DNA of 64,000 nt from Arenibacter echinorum (GCF_003259375.1 NZ_QLLN01000003.1:111915-175914); one strand, 5' to 3'. Positions 37,984 through 47,574 are shown, counted from the stretch's first letter. The notes: generated by a model not told the origin, from the sequence alone. Program-made: numbers and translations.

Positions 37984-39633
37984 TTAGTCGAATACAAAAT
38001 CATTGAACTGAAAATAAATCATTGGATTTGATTGAAATATTGTTTCTTTTTTGTTTGAGTAATTATTAATATTTCTATTCTCCTTTATTATTTCCGTTAG
38101 ATAATGTCCATAGTTGTCAATGCCCTCGAATTTACTAATTTCAGTCTGCTGTAATTCAAAGGAATTGGATTCATATAAAGTAAAAAACGGGATGTTTTGT
38201 AATTGTTCTGGAATTTTAGGAATAACTACTTCGTTTGTCTTTTCACTGTCGAATAAGATTCTCCATTCATAAATATCTTTTTCCTGGTCCTCTTGTAATG
38301 AAATTCTACCTATTGAATGCCCTTCGCCAGTTTTATTGAGTATCACCTTATTATTTTGGACAACAGGATTTAAAGTCCAATTTGGAATGGTATATTCCTC
38401 CAAAGGAAGTCCCAGTCCTTCTGTGTGAAAATTTTCCATTGAAAGGCGATGACGATATTGGTAAAACGAATCGTTATAGCTATAAATTATGGGTAATGAA
38501 AAATTAGTGGTTCCTTGCCCCCATAGGGTGTGGTAAATATTTTTTTGGACATCGTTTTCATTTTCGTAACCATAGACTGTAAGACTGGTTTTTATTTCGG
38601 GTTGTTGTTGAAAGTTGGTAAAGGAAATGCTTCCCGAAGTTGAATTGGCGTTAACAAAATTATTTGCCTCCAACTGAAAATCTTCGGCTAAAGGTCTGTC
38701 AATAAATAGGTAGTGATAATTCGTGAAACTTTGGTCTAAAAAATAGCTTAAGTAAATTTTATTCGTAGTTAAATCATTCGTTGTTTCAGGAATTAATGTT
38801 TGAAATAGCCATTCTTGATCTGTGTTATTTAAGCTTGTTCTGTAATCAATACCAGACCCAACGGGGTGGATATTGTCTTCAAAACCAATGGCAGGCACTA
38901 ATTCATTTTCAAATACCCTAAAGCGTTCTGGGACCTTTAGATTAATTTCTTGGAGATTATCCTTCGTTAAATTCTGAAAAGTTGTGGCATATGAAAAACT
39001 GTTTTCATTCCCGGGATTGAAAGTCATAAAAGTAATCATGAACTCTTTGGTCAAATCAAAATCCTCAGGGGCATATATCTTTATTTGTCTGGTGGAAGCA
39101 GTGATAGGTTCTGTTGTTGATTCTAAATAATTGCCGTCCATATCAGAAGCGAAAACATAAACGTTTTCGAAAAATGAATTGAGAAACCCCTCAGGAATAT
39201 TAATATCCAAAAGATATTCCCTGGTAAAAATGACGATATTTTGTTCCATTGTAGCTTCGTTCCCCGCTTTATCATAAGCAATTATTTTTAAGATTGCGTT
39301 AGAATCTAATTTTTTCAGACTAGACGTTGAAGTATAAGATGATAAGTCAATGATTATATCGAAGGGTGATGAAGTATCTACTGCAACTTTTTCATTATTA
39401 ATATAGACTTCAACTTTACTAATGCCACTTATATCAGTGGCCTCTATCTTAATGTTTATTTTCCCTGACACACGAATGGGGTCGTTGGAAGAAGCTTCGA
39501 TATCCCTTATGGAAAAACTAAGAGTAGGAGCTGTAGTGTCAATCGTTTCTTTCGATGTTTCTTCTGTATCATTTGTACAAGAAAAACAAACAAAAATCAT
39601 CAAAAAAAGATATTGAAGACAGGTTCTTTGCAT
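37984..39633 (-). CDS. lipoprotein with N-terminal Ig-like domain, unknown function
   Basis: 549 residues with lipobox near Cys19 ('FVCFSC'). After an acidic linker, residues about 33-135 form a bacterial Ig-like domain of the 'big' type ('VRVSGKINIKIEATDISGISKVEVYINNEKVA' and 'AILKIIAYDKAGNEATMEQNIVIF'). The remaining 400 residues are beta-rich with many aromatic residues and no motif I recognise. It is AT-rich compared with the carbohydrate genes. Likely outer-membrane surface protein, perhaps binding a polymer, but nothing in the sequence proves that. No operon partner. Confidence 0.65.
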   Translation of the reverse strand: MQRTCLQYLFLMIFVCFSCTNDTEETSKETIDTTAPTLSFSIRDIEASSNDPIRVSGKINIKIEATDISGISKVEVYINNEKVAVDTSSPFDIIIDLSSYTSTSSLKKLDSNAILKIIAYDKAGNEATMEQNIVIFTREYLLDINIPEGFLNSFFENVYVFASDMDGNYLESTTEPITASTRQIKIYAPEDFDLTKEFMITFMTFNPGNENSFSYATTFQNLTKDNLQEINLKVPERFRVFENELVPAIGFEDNIHPVGSGIDYRTSLNNTDQEWLFQTLIPETTNDLTTNKIYLSYFLDQSFTNYHYLFIDRPLAEDFQLEANNFVNANSTSGSISFTNFQQQPEIKTSLTVYGYENENDVQKNIYHTLWGQGTTNFSLPIIYSYNDSFYQYRHRLSMENFHTEGLGLPLEEYTIPNWTLNPVVQNNKVILNKTGEGHSIGRISLQEDQEKDIYEWRILFDSEKTNEVVIPKIPEQLQNIPFFTLYESNSFELQQTEISKFEGIDNYGHYLTEIIKENRNINNYSNKKETIFQSNPMIYFQFNDFVFD

Positions 39634-39759
39634 GAAAACGGTTTTAATTATTTTATTATTGAAATTAACGAACTTTATTCTTCGATATTGCTTTATGAAG
39701 ACCTACCGGACCAAAGACTTTGAAGATAATGGTCAATGGGCTTTTACACCGGGTACAGG

Positions 39760-39870
39760 TAGACTTGCTTGCGTTAGGGACCGCGGCGGCATCCCCGCAG
39801 CAAGGCAAGGGATATAGCCAAGTGCCCGACCGACGTAGGAGGGAACGCCCAAAGGATATAGCCGGAAGGC
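39760..39870. repeat. repeat family C copy
   Basis: 'CGCGGCGGCATCCCCGCAGC', 'AAGGGATATAGCCAAG', 'GTAGGAGGGAACGCCCAAAG' closely match 37.77 kb. At 39990-40015 a separate REP-like hairpin (ACAAGCG/CGCTTGCG) resembles the ends of the REP-bracketed element. No gene in 39634-40043. Confidence 0.65.
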
Positions 39871-40043
39871 ATATTTAAGGTACCTAGATTACCGTATCTT
39901 ATAAAATCCAAAAGACAAACACAAGAAAAGAGACCGCCTTTTTATATTCCTTGAAATTTGCACTAGGACCGGCGGTAAAGTTTATTTAAACACAAGCGGG
40001 ACGCTTGCGCTAGGTCAGGGGGATTTATAAAAAGGTACGTGAT

Positions 40044-42992
40044 TTAATTTTTGTCAAGAGGGTCGCCTTCGCTAATAACGGTTACTTGTACCCGAGCATT
40101 GATCTCATTTGGGCCTTTTCCAGCGAAGGAAATTTCATTGCTGCCTTTTGCAAGTGTGGGAATTGAGCCTTCGGGCTTTACTTCTGCGAGTAATTCCCCT
40201 TTGGACCCATAGAGCTTACAATCATTGGACGAAAAGAATTCAAGATACATGCCCGATTCCATTCTTACTGGAAAAACAATTGTTTCCCCTTCAATTGTAA
40301 TCGAAGGATTTTCGACAAATCCTGGAATCATTTGTAATGCCTTGACCGGGCCCAATTCTGTACTAACTTTTTTATTAGCCTGTACATTATTGTACCAGAG
40401 TTGCAATCTTTCGATCATTCCGAAGTGAACCGTGTGCCTGTAAGAATCATATACATAAAAATGAGAATCATCTGGCCAGATATAATCGCTGATCTTTGAA
40501 GATTCTATCTCCACAAGTTCAAAATATTTCCAACCGGTAAAATCTATTTTGATAAAATGATCTCCGTGGGCACCATGTGAGATGTGTATGGGACTCCTCA
40601 CACTCAAATTGAGTATTTGACCATTGCCATCTCCTTTTACCCAGACCCCCAACGCTTGATTTTTACTTAGATCTAGCAATGGATCAAAAGTTTTTTCCAT
40701 ATTAATGTATGAACCATCTTGCGGCGCCTCACCACTGTTTTGTGCAGAGAATATGGCTGCTTTTTCCCCCGTTCCTACCTTTTCTTCTGCTGCACTTATT
40801 TGACCTGTGATCCCTTCTGCATTTGATTTGTTGATAAAATCGGTTGATTTTGAAAAATCAGTTAAAATAATGCCGGAAGGGTCGTCATAGGATTTTACCG
40901 ACATTAACGGTTCAATTCTGAGTTTTATCGGCTGGGCTTCAAATTTATTAATTACGGTCCAGCTAGCCGTAGAATGATCTAAGCCCTTAACTTTGTGTTT
41001 GTCATAGACAATAGGTTTAAAGTTCCATTCGTCATTTCCTTGCTGGAAAAGTTTATATTCTTTTCCTGGTTGTCGAAGGAGTTCTTTAACCTTTTCTCCA
41101 AAGTAATTTTCGTGTCTCAATTTATCATATTGCTTGATAATTTCTGTAGCTTGTTTGAATAGAGGGATTTCTTCTAAAGTTTTTTTATCCACTCCCCCCA
41201 ATTGTGAAAATCCAGCATTATTACCTATCATTTTGCTACCAAGATATTCAATATCGTCGGAAAAGGTTGGCTCTACCTGAGGTGGCCCCCAAATCTGGTT
41301 ACCCCACCACCCCAAATGGAGAGGAAGCTGCATTTGTCCCTTATCAACCCCGGCATATTTATCTATTATGGGGGTATGTCCTGGCCATCTACCGTGTTCC
41401 CATTCATAAGATACTATTTCATCAGGGAGAAAGAGCCCAGATGCCTTTATAGATGCCAAATGAATATCAATAAAACGCTTATATCCACGGACAGGCCTGT
41501 CCCATGCCTGCCAGCGCGAGCGGTAATGCCACCAGTGGTGGGACATAGAACTCATCTCCATACCAACCGGCCGTTCCAGATTTTTCACCACTTCAAAAAT
41601 AAATTTGGTCCCGTAATACCAGAAGTTTTCTTCCCCTCCAAGTACAGCGCTTCCATCAATGGCATCGAAATACATACCATCAAAACCACAATGATTTACA
41701 ATTTCTGCATGCCTCTTCGCCATTTCATCAAATAAGGGGGTTTCCGGTCCGGGGACGAATCTTCCGAATCTTTCGCTCAGGTGATAAGTGACTTCATTTA
41801 GGCCATGTGATGAGATTTTTGTGCCATTTGCCCCACGTTTGAGTCCGGTGAATTTATAAGGAGCAGATTTAGTAACCCCGGTAAATTCTATCAACTCATC
41901 TCCAATTTTTAGGGTTACACTGTTTTCCGTATGAAAACCGGTGACTGTAGATATATTGGTTGTTGGTTCCTTTACGACAATTTCATCAGTTGTCTCATTA
42001 ATGGGTTCCAAAAGCGAAAAAGTGTTCACATATCCCAGGTCGTTGTTGGGAATAGGAGTCACGTATCGTGAGTTTTTGTCTATAAAAAAGGCGTAAGTAT
42101 GAAAGATATGCGAAATACCAGCCTTATGTAAAAGTTCATTGATCCGCTTGAACGAATCCCAGCCATCGGGCCACTTTTCCTTGTTCAACTCAAAGGTTCC
42201 GAACTCAAAAAAACTACCGCCCCCATGGCTATCGATCTGATTGAAACCCAAATTATGACAGGTCTCAATCCATTCGTCCACTGTTTCTTCGGTAAGTGAG
42301 CCAAAGTTCATCAGGTAAGAACCGTACCCTTCCTTTTTCATAAGTGCCCAGGCTCCTCCTGCATCTGAAAAAGGGATATTTTTGGCAGTTGAGATCACAT
42401 CGCGAATAACAGGAAGTACTTTCTGTTGCGGTAGGCCTAGTAGGGTCACTTCTGCTCCTACAATTCCGAATTTATTATAACATTCTGCCCAAAGATCAGT
42501 CTGTAAAGGTGGCAGCTGCCGGACATGCGTGAAAAGGTTCATGGAGAGTGCGCATGCAGCAAAAGGTTCATAAGGTTGGCCTTCGAGCTTTAGGGGAACA
42601 TTTAAAAAAACGAGGGATTCAATTTCCCCGGAAACTGATGCAACCTTTAAAGTGATGCGATCATTTGAGGTACTGACTAGAATATCGACATCAACACCGG
42701 TCTCCCCAAATCCCATCTTAAATTTATCTTTTGCAAATGATAATGAGGTGATATCATGTCTTTGTCCATCAACGAATATATAAGCGCATTTTGACCCTGA
42801 TTCAGTATCTAGATAATCGTTATGTGTTGCCTTATCAACAAACTCAAGATTCTTCCCGTTAGGTTCTATTACATATTTAAAATGATCGTTTTCCAGTACA
42901 ATATTTTGAGGGGAACAGCTTGCAAAAGCAAAACTCAATACAATCAGCATAAAACAATATGATCGAAAATTAAAAAAGTAATTGTTTGTCAT
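40044..42992 (-). CDS. large lipoprotein, TIM-barrel glycosidase-like with C-terminal carbohydrate-binding-like domain
   Basis: 982 residues; lipobox 'FAFASC' with Cys26. Residues 27-170 form a beta-sandwich ('FKYVIEPNGKNLEFVDKATHNDYL'). A TIM barrel (about 200-600) follows, with 'GFNQIDSHGGGSFFEFG', 'HCGFDGMYFDAIDGS' (Asp residues at a strand end are catalytic candidates), 'VGMEMSSMSHHWW' and 'IVSYEWEHGRWPGH'. Inserted in the barrel at about 330-400 is a small beta domain ('TLKIGDELIEFTGVTKS..YKFTGLKRGANGT') like those of phage tail proteins. Residues about 690-850 resemble a carbohydrate-binding module. I cannot name the family; GH31/GH36-like barrels are the nearest look-alikes. It should be an envelope glycosidase. 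Confidence 0.6.
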   Translation of the reverse strand: MTNNYFFNFRSYCFMLIVLSFAFASCSPQNIVLENDHFKYVIEPNGKNLEFVDKATHNDYLDTESGSKCAYIFVDGQRHDITSLSFAKDKFKMGFGETGVDVDILVSTSNDRITLKVASVSGEIESLVFLNVPLKLEGQPYEPFAACALSMNLFTHVRQLPPLQTDLWAECYNKFGIVGAEVTLLGLPQQKVLPVIRDVISTAKNIPFSDAGGAWALMKKEGYGSYLMNFGSLTEETVDEWIETCHNLGFNQIDSHGGGSFFEFGTFELNKEKWPDGWDSFKRINELLHKAGISHIFHTYAFFIDKNSRYVTPIPNNDLGYVNTFSLLEPINETTDEIVVKEPTTNISTVTGFHTENSVTLKIGDELIEFTGVTKSAPYKFTGLKRGANGTKISSHGLNEVTYHLSERFGRFVPGPETPLFDEMAKRHAEIVNHCGFDGMYFDAIDGSAVLGGEENFWYYGTKFIFEVVKNLERPVGMEMSSMSHHWWHYRSRWQAWDRPVRGYKRFIDIHLASIKASGLFLPDEIVSYEWEHGRWPGHTPIIDKYAGVDKGQMQLPLHLGWWGNQIWGPPQVEPTFSDDIEYLGSKMIGNNAGFSQLGGVDKKTLEEIPLFKQATEIIKQYDKLRHENYFGEKVKELLRQPGKEYKLFQQGNDEWNFKPIVYDKHKVKGLDHSTASWTVINKFEAQPIKLRIEPLMSVKSYDDPSGIILTDFSKSTDFINKSNAEGITGQISAAEEKVGTGEKAAIFSAQNSGEAPQDGSYINMEKTFDPLLDLSKNQALGVWVKGDGNGQILNLSVRSPIHISHGAHGDHFIKIDFTGWKYFELVEIESSKISDYIWPDDSHFYVYDSYRHTVHFGMIERLQLWYNNVQANKKVSTELGPVKALQMIPGFVENPSITIEGETIVFPVRMESGMYLEFFSSNDCKLYGSKGELLAEVKPEGSIPTLAKGSNEISFAGKGPNEINARVQVTVISEGDPLDKN

Positions 42993-43273
42993 TGGTTTCT
43001 TGGTTATCTAATGTGCAAAATAGTTAATAGTTTTTTTAACTACCAATTTGAGTGGTTGAATTCAAACTTATTTAAAGCATGGGCTTGAGTTGGGTTTGCA
43101 AGGGTTTCCAGACCAAAAAAAAACTAAAATCCTCCCTGCTACTGAGAACTCCTCAAGGTTCCCTTTTTTTATGGTGAAAAATTTAAATGCGAGATAAAGT
43201 AGTCCGAAAAAGACAATTACCAACTAATTTGAACTCATATATTTACTTTATGAATGTTAGTAGTCTCATAATT

Positions 43274-43409
43274 GCACCTAACGGTAAATTGTAAGGGTAG
43301 TGGCAGATTGCCTGAGTTTTCACTGTCAGACCGGGAACAAGCACGAACGGGCTACGAAACCCCAAAACCAGTACCAATCTTGCCAATACCTATACTTAAT
43401 GTTAGGTGT
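43274..43409 (-). repeat. attC-like imperfect palindrome, site 4
   Basis: Ends are CACCTAAC and GTTAGGTG, exact complements that also fit the classical integron core site pattern (RYYYAAC/GTTRRRY). The adjoining arms continue imperfectly for about 35 bp ('GGGTAGTGGCAGATTG' with 'CAATCTTGCCAATACC'). On the minus strand it starts 10 bp after the stop of the small beta-rich protein. Upstream of it 42993-43270 shows no gene. Confidence 0.65.
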
Positions 43410-43418
43410 ATGCATTGG

Positions 43419-43871
43419 TTAGAAATTAAATCCAGTCCCTAAATTTGCGTAGCTATATTCAGGAACAATAAAGTTAAATCCTCCTCCAATATCTAAAGCA
43501 AATTTTCCAAAAACAAAAGTTACCCCAGTTTCCACACATGCTTCTTCCCAAATAGGGTTATAACCTGAACCAATATAACAACGCGTTTTTTTAGAAATAG
43601 ATTTAACAACACCAGCATTTAAGAATGCATCACCATCCACCGTCTCAAAATCATATGTTGCACTTATATAAAATCCCCAAGATTTACAATATGAATACTT
43701 AATGCCATATGGGCTAAATGGTATATGCGAATAATACATCAAAGCATTTTTATATTCAGAACCCACTTTTTCTTTGATTGAGTTATTGCTCGATTTTCCA
43801 TCATCATTAAATTGGGCAAATGTAAGTGTTGGTATTGTTGCAAATATTAATACAAAAACAATATTTTTCAT
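43419..43871 (-). CDS. small secreted beta-rich protein (outer-membrane-type)
   Basis: 150 residues with a signal peptide ('IVFVLIFATIPTLTFAQ'). The mature part has alternating hydrophobic/aromatic strands ('GIKYSYCKSWGFYISATYDFET', 'RCYIGSGYNP', 'FALDIGGGFNFIV') and ends in Phe ('NLGTGFNF'), the C-terminal signature of many outer-membrane beta-barrel proteins. Four cysteines may form disulfides. Family not recognised. Between an attC-like palindrome on its 3' side and repeat R1 copy c on its 5' side, so it looks like a single-gene cassette. Confidence 0.65.
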   Translation of the reverse strand: MKNIVFVLIFATIPTLTFAQFNDDGKSSNNSIKEKVGSEYKNALMYYSHIPFSPYGIKYSYCKSWGFYISATYDFETVDGDAFLNAGVVKSISKKTRCYIGSGYNPIWEEACVETGVTFVFGKFALDIGGGFNFIVPEYSYANLGTGFNF

Positions 43872-43948
43872 GATTCAAGTTTTAATAAATTATTAATTGC
43901 CATAAGTACCATTTTTTGTCTTTTAGATTACTTGATTGAGGTCTGTTT

Positions 43949-44336
43949 TACACCTAACAATTAGATATAGTTATTAACTATATATCACTTATAAAAACTA
44001 CAAGCCAACTAAACAGCACCTAAATACCTTCTAGTGTCCTATAATTCTAAATATTCCAATAAAATTTTCTGTGTTGGGCAGCGGGGGGAGTACTACAACC
44101 AGGAGTTTGTTTCTAACCTTCTAAATTAGCAAATATTGGTTCTGGAATTGGCTGAATCGATGAAATACTGATTTGTCCGACAAACGGGCGGAGAAGTTGA
44201 AAGTTATAATGTCGAAAGTTTTAAAGTTCACAACTACGGCATACCAGATGAAAAAAGGGTCAGACTTTGAGGTCCCGAATTAGAGGAATGCTCAAATCCG
44301 GTAGATTTTGCGTAGTGGGGTACGTGATCCTTAGAA
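43949..44336 (-). repeat. repeat R1, copy c (extended)
   Basis: Core 44054-44165 is nearly identical to copy a. On the minus strand its end 'ATATCTAATTGTTAGGTGT' joins the cassette-like gene 43419-43871. Toward higher coordinates the similarity to copy d continues ('GTCCGACAAACGGGC', 'CCAGATGAAAAA', 'TGCTCAAATCCGG') up to about 44330 next to the Gfo/Idh gene. Confidence 0.7.
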
Positions 44337-45260
44337 TTAGCTATTTAATACTTTGTTCAAGATAGTTTCGCATAACTGATGAGTTTCCCAAATATCCTCT
44401 ATTGATTCAGGATTATAGCTTCTTTCTTCCAAAACATTAATCCAATCTTCAATCATATTTACAAATCCTCGTTTGTATAAAGTAGATTCCCAATCACCAA
44501 ACTTCAACGTATTTTCTTCTTCTTTTGTAAAATGGGTGCCAGAATTTAAATTATTGATTACCCATTTATTCCCCACTGAAAACAAATCGATCTTTTCTTC
44601 AGTAATACCACTAATTCTATTCATTCCTCCAAGTAGTAGCGTTTCCCCTTGTTGCCATTGGACCTGAATATTCTCTAGCTTTTCGTCTTTAACTCTAGAA
44701 ACAACATTTATATTCCGAATTGCCCCTTTACCTAAAAAACGAAGACTATCAATTACATGGATGAAATCATCAAAAATAAAAATTCGCGGATTACCTGCGA
44801 GGTCAACCCGATTCTTTTGCCACGATATTTGAATAGGGTTTGGTACTTCTGATAATGATTTTATTAGAGGAGCAAACCTTCTGTTAAATCCTAGATACAA
44901 GGGTACTTTATTTTTAGAGGCTATATCCAATATCCTTTCGGATTCTTCCAGTGAATAGCTCAAGGGCTTGTCTACAAAAACTGGAATTTTAGCTTCCAAC
45001 AATTTTGGTATAATAAGTACGTGACTTTCAGTTGAACTGTGAACCATTGCTGCATCTGGTTTTGAGAGTATTAGTTCATCTAAACTTGAGCAGGTTTTAT
45101 GTATTCTATATTCATTAGAAAGTTTGTTTAAAGTATAATTATTTCTTGTACAAAGAATTGGATCTACTTTTGAATGATTTGCTAAAATTGGTAAATAGGC
45201 CTTTTGAGCAATCCTCCCTAATCCAATTAATGCGATTTTAATTTTGGGCTTATTTGACAT
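44337..45260 (-). CDS. Gfo/Idh/MocA family oxidoreductase
   Basis: 307 residues, shorter than the usual 330-450. 'KIKIALIGLGRIAQKAYLPIL' is the NAD(P)-binding fold and 'IPVFVDKPLSYSLEESERIL' the EKP-type catalytic block with Asp in place of Glu before Lys. 'PIQISWQKNRVDLAGNPRIFIFDDFIHVIDSLRFLG' contains the His of the active site. No signal peptide; cytosolic. Family members oxidise or reduce sugars, sugar acids or amino sugars with NAD(P). Alone on this strand, with no partner genes in the immediate operon; substrate unknown. Confidence 0.85.
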   Translation of the reverse strand: MSNKPKIKIALIGLGRIAQKAYLPILANHSKVDPILCTRNNYTLNKLSNEYRIHKTCSSLDELILSKPDAAMVHSSTESHVLIIPKLLEAKIPVFVDKPLSYSLEESERILDIASKNKVPLYLGFNRRFAPLIKSLSEVPNPIQISWQKNRVDLAGNPRIFIFDDFIHVIDSLRFLGKGAIRNINVVSRVKDEKLENIQVQWQQGETLLLGGMNRISGITEEKIDLFSVGNKWVINNLNSGTHFTKEEENTLKFGDWESTLYKRGFVNMIEDWINVLEERSYNPESIEDIWETHQLCETILNKVLNS

Positions 45261-45829
45261 ATAATGAATCTAAGGAATTTAAATTGGATTATACATTAGC
45301 GGTGGTATTTGGTTTAATTATTTTGGATAAAGTATTCGAATATGAATCCTGGTAGTTAGCGTGTTGTTTGACTATTTGGGCAAAAGAAAGTTGGAGCGTG
45401 TCGGTGCCGACCCTTTAAACTGACCCATCTTAGTGGACCATGGTAGCAAAAACAGGCTTGAAATTAAGAATGTAAATAAATATACCTTAATTAATGTATT
45501 ATTAATAGTTGTACGCTACCTAATTTCATTTCGCTTTGGACCAAGCAAGTTTGATTGTTTGGCAAAACCAATGCAAACGCAGTTACTGGTACAGCCAAAT
45601 ATTCTATCTTTAGTAAAAGTAAACCAATAAATACTAAAATGTTCAAGGAGAAGATAATCTTCATCCGAGCCGTCTAAATATTTTATTTCGATAACTTATT
45701 GGTCATCAACTTGTTCACTATAAATTATTATATTTGGTTAGTAGCAGACTTACAAAGAAATGGCATATACCAAAAAGTTGAACCAAAGTTATATCTATTC
45801 TGGCCTTAACCTATACAGAAAGATTAGGT
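45261..45829. other. intergenic region without recognisable gene
   Basis: About 570 bp. A word 'CTGACCCATCTTAGTGGACC' at about 45420 resembles ends of IS3-type elements but no transposase is near. A plus-strand open frame at 45433-45630 has no family resemblance and could be an eroded 5' part of the SusD relic that follows. Confidence 0.3.
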
Positions 45830-46118
45830 CTGGAATAACAATGACACCCTTAACGGAACATAAGCTGAACGACTGAGGAATTTGGCTTTTGAGAGATTGC
45901 GCTTATTTGATATTAATCGTTGGAAAATCGGTTATGTAAAAACCAGGTAGGACCAAGAAAATTTACTATTAAGATGCTGTTTCCGGTCAATGGAAGCTGT
46001 TGGCCCATGGAGCGCTTGCTAATTTTAATTAATACTGGGATTATTGCTGGCCTGTTCCCCCCGGTACAAAATGAATATTAATGATATAATTAACCAGAAT
46101 CTGGGCTATTTAAATTAA
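45830..46118 (+). pseudogene. decayed SusD/RagB-family C-terminus
   Basis: 'AERLRNLAFERLRLFDINRW' followed by 'KIG' (from 45864) is the hallmark of SusD C-termini ('ERRxELAFEGLRxFDIRRWK'). About 130 bp later, in two other frames, come 'DYCWPVPP' and 'NINDIINQNLGYLN', equivalent to the family's 'YLWPIPxxEIxxNPxLxQNPGY' end. Several frameshifts and stops interrupt it, and the N-terminal 400 residues are absent. SusD proteins are the outer-membrane glycan-binding lids of TonB transporters, so this was once a polysaccharide utilisation locus; no SusC is visible nearby. It stops 5 bp before the Gfo/Idh gene. Confidence 0.72.
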
Positions 46119-46123
46119 AAATT

Positions 46124-47431
46124 ATGACTAAAAAAGGTATTGTTTCATTAGACGGCTCTGACCGAAGATCCTTCATAAAAAAGGCGGGGGCGGCTACACT
46201 TTTCAGTGCAGCGACCCTAAACGCTGGTTTTGCAAATCCATTCCTTACGCAGAATAAAGTATTGAAGGTTGGCCTGATAGGTTGTGGTGGTAGAGGTACG
46301 GGTGCGGCCGCACAGGCACTAAGTGCAGACCCTGATACAGTGCTGCATGCTATGGCCGATATTTTTGAGGATAGATTGACCAGTTCTTTGGAATTGTTGA
46401 AGAAAGAACATGGGCAACGAGCAGATGTAAAAAAAGAAATGCAATTTGTTGGTTTTGACGCTTATCAGAAATTAATTGATTCCGGTGTAGATGTTGTGCT
46501 TTTGGCCGAGCCTCCAGGATTTAGGCCAAAACACTTTAGCGCGGCCATAGACGCTGGTAAACATGTGTTCTATGAAAAACCCGTTGCCGTGGATGCGCCT
46601 GGGATACGTAAAGTCTTGGGAGCTGCAAAAAGAGCCAAAGAAAAGAACCTTTCCATAGTTTCTGGCCTCTGTTTTAGATATGATTTACCAAAACAGGCCC
46701 TTTTTGGAAAAGTATTGGGTGGAGATATAGGGGAAATAAAATCCATTTCCTCCGTTAGAAATGGGGGTGAACTTTGGCACAAAGATCGCCAATCTGATTG
46801 GAACGATATGCAATATAAAATGCGCAACTGGTATTATTACAATTGGCTGAGCGGGGATTTTATTGTAGAAATGTTCGTACATAGTACAGACATGATTTCC
46901 TGGGCCATGGGAGAAAGAATGCCATTGAGTGCGACCGGGGTAGGTGGTAGGCAGTGGCGTACGGATAAAAAGTACGGCAATATTTATGACCACTTTGCAG
47001 TAGAATTTGATTATGGGGGTGGTTTAAAAGGAAATGTTTCCACAAGGCAACTGAGTGGAGGTTCGTCCAGAAACTCTGTAGAAGTCGCCGGTACACTTGG
47101 AAATGCATATTATCAGGGAAATAGGCACGAGATTTGGGGCAAAAATGAATGGAAGTATGAAGGGGAGTCAAACGACATGTACCAAAGTGAGCACGACGGA
47201 TTGTTTAAATCCATTCGTATGGGAAGTGCTATAAACGATGGGGAAATGGCCGCCAATAGTACCTTGATGGCTATAATGGCTAGGGATGCTGCTTATTCCG
47301 GACAAACGATCAGTTGGGAAGAGGCAATGAACTCCAACGTATCCCTTGGTCCCGAGAACGATGAGTACAGTTGGGATTTAAAATATGATGGTCCAGGAAT
47401 AGCGGTTCCGGGCATCACCAAAATGGTCTAA
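46124..47431 (+). CDS. Gfo/Idh/MocA family oxidoreductase with Tat-like leader
   Basis: 435 residues. Residues 10-38 ('SDRRSFIKKAGAATLFSAATLNAGFANP') are a Tat-type leader, so it acts in the periplasm with a bound cofactor. 'VLKVGLIGCGGRGTGAAAQAL' is the NAD(P) fold and 'HVFYEKPVAVDAPG' the EKP motif with catalytic Lys. 'WYYYNWLSGDFIVEMFVHSTDMISWAMG' carries the conserved His/Asp region. First intact gene of a plus-strand set with a DUF1080 hydrolase and an MFS transporter. In Bacteroidota such enzymes oxidise glycosides to 3-keto sugars, which DUF1080 proteins then cleave, so that pathway is a fair reading. Confidence 0.9.
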   Translation: MTKKGIVSLDGSDRRSFIKKAGAATLFSAATLNAGFANPFLTQNKVLKVGLIGCGGRGTGAAAQALSADPDTVLHAMADIFEDRLTSSLELLKKEHGQRADVKKEMQFVGFDAYQKLIDSGVDVVLLAEPPGFRPKHFSAAIDAGKHVFYEKPVAVDAPGIRKVLGAAKRAKEKNLSIVSGLCFRYDLPKQALFGKVLGGDIGEIKSISSVRNGGELWHKDRQSDWNDMQYKMRNWYYYNWLSGDFIVEMFVHSTDMISWAMGERMPLSATGVGGRQWRTDKKYGNIYDHFAVEFDYGGGLKGNVSTRQLSGGSSRNSVEVAGTLGNAYYQGNRHEIWGKNEWKYEGESNDMYQSEHDGLFKSIRMGSAINDGEMAANSTLMAIMARDAAYSGQTISWEEAMNSNVSLGPENDEYSWDLKYDGPGIAVPGITKMV

Positions 47432-47574
47432 TTATAGATTTAGCAATTTAGAGGTGAAGAGTCCTCAAAATTGCTATTTTTATGGGAATACTTTATTCTG
47501 TTGTAACGTAAAACTACGTTCGGTAATCTGTTAAATAGCCATTTTATTTTGATAAATAATTGAACCATAAAAAC

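Noticed and set aside
39632..39817. Plus-strand open frame of 61 codons
   Set aside because: Its second half is the family C repeat, so it is not a gene.
45415..45440. IS3-like terminal word 'CTGACCCATCTTAGTGGACC'
   Set aside because: Single short match, no partner inverted repeat or transposase within reach; noted only in the intergenic entry.
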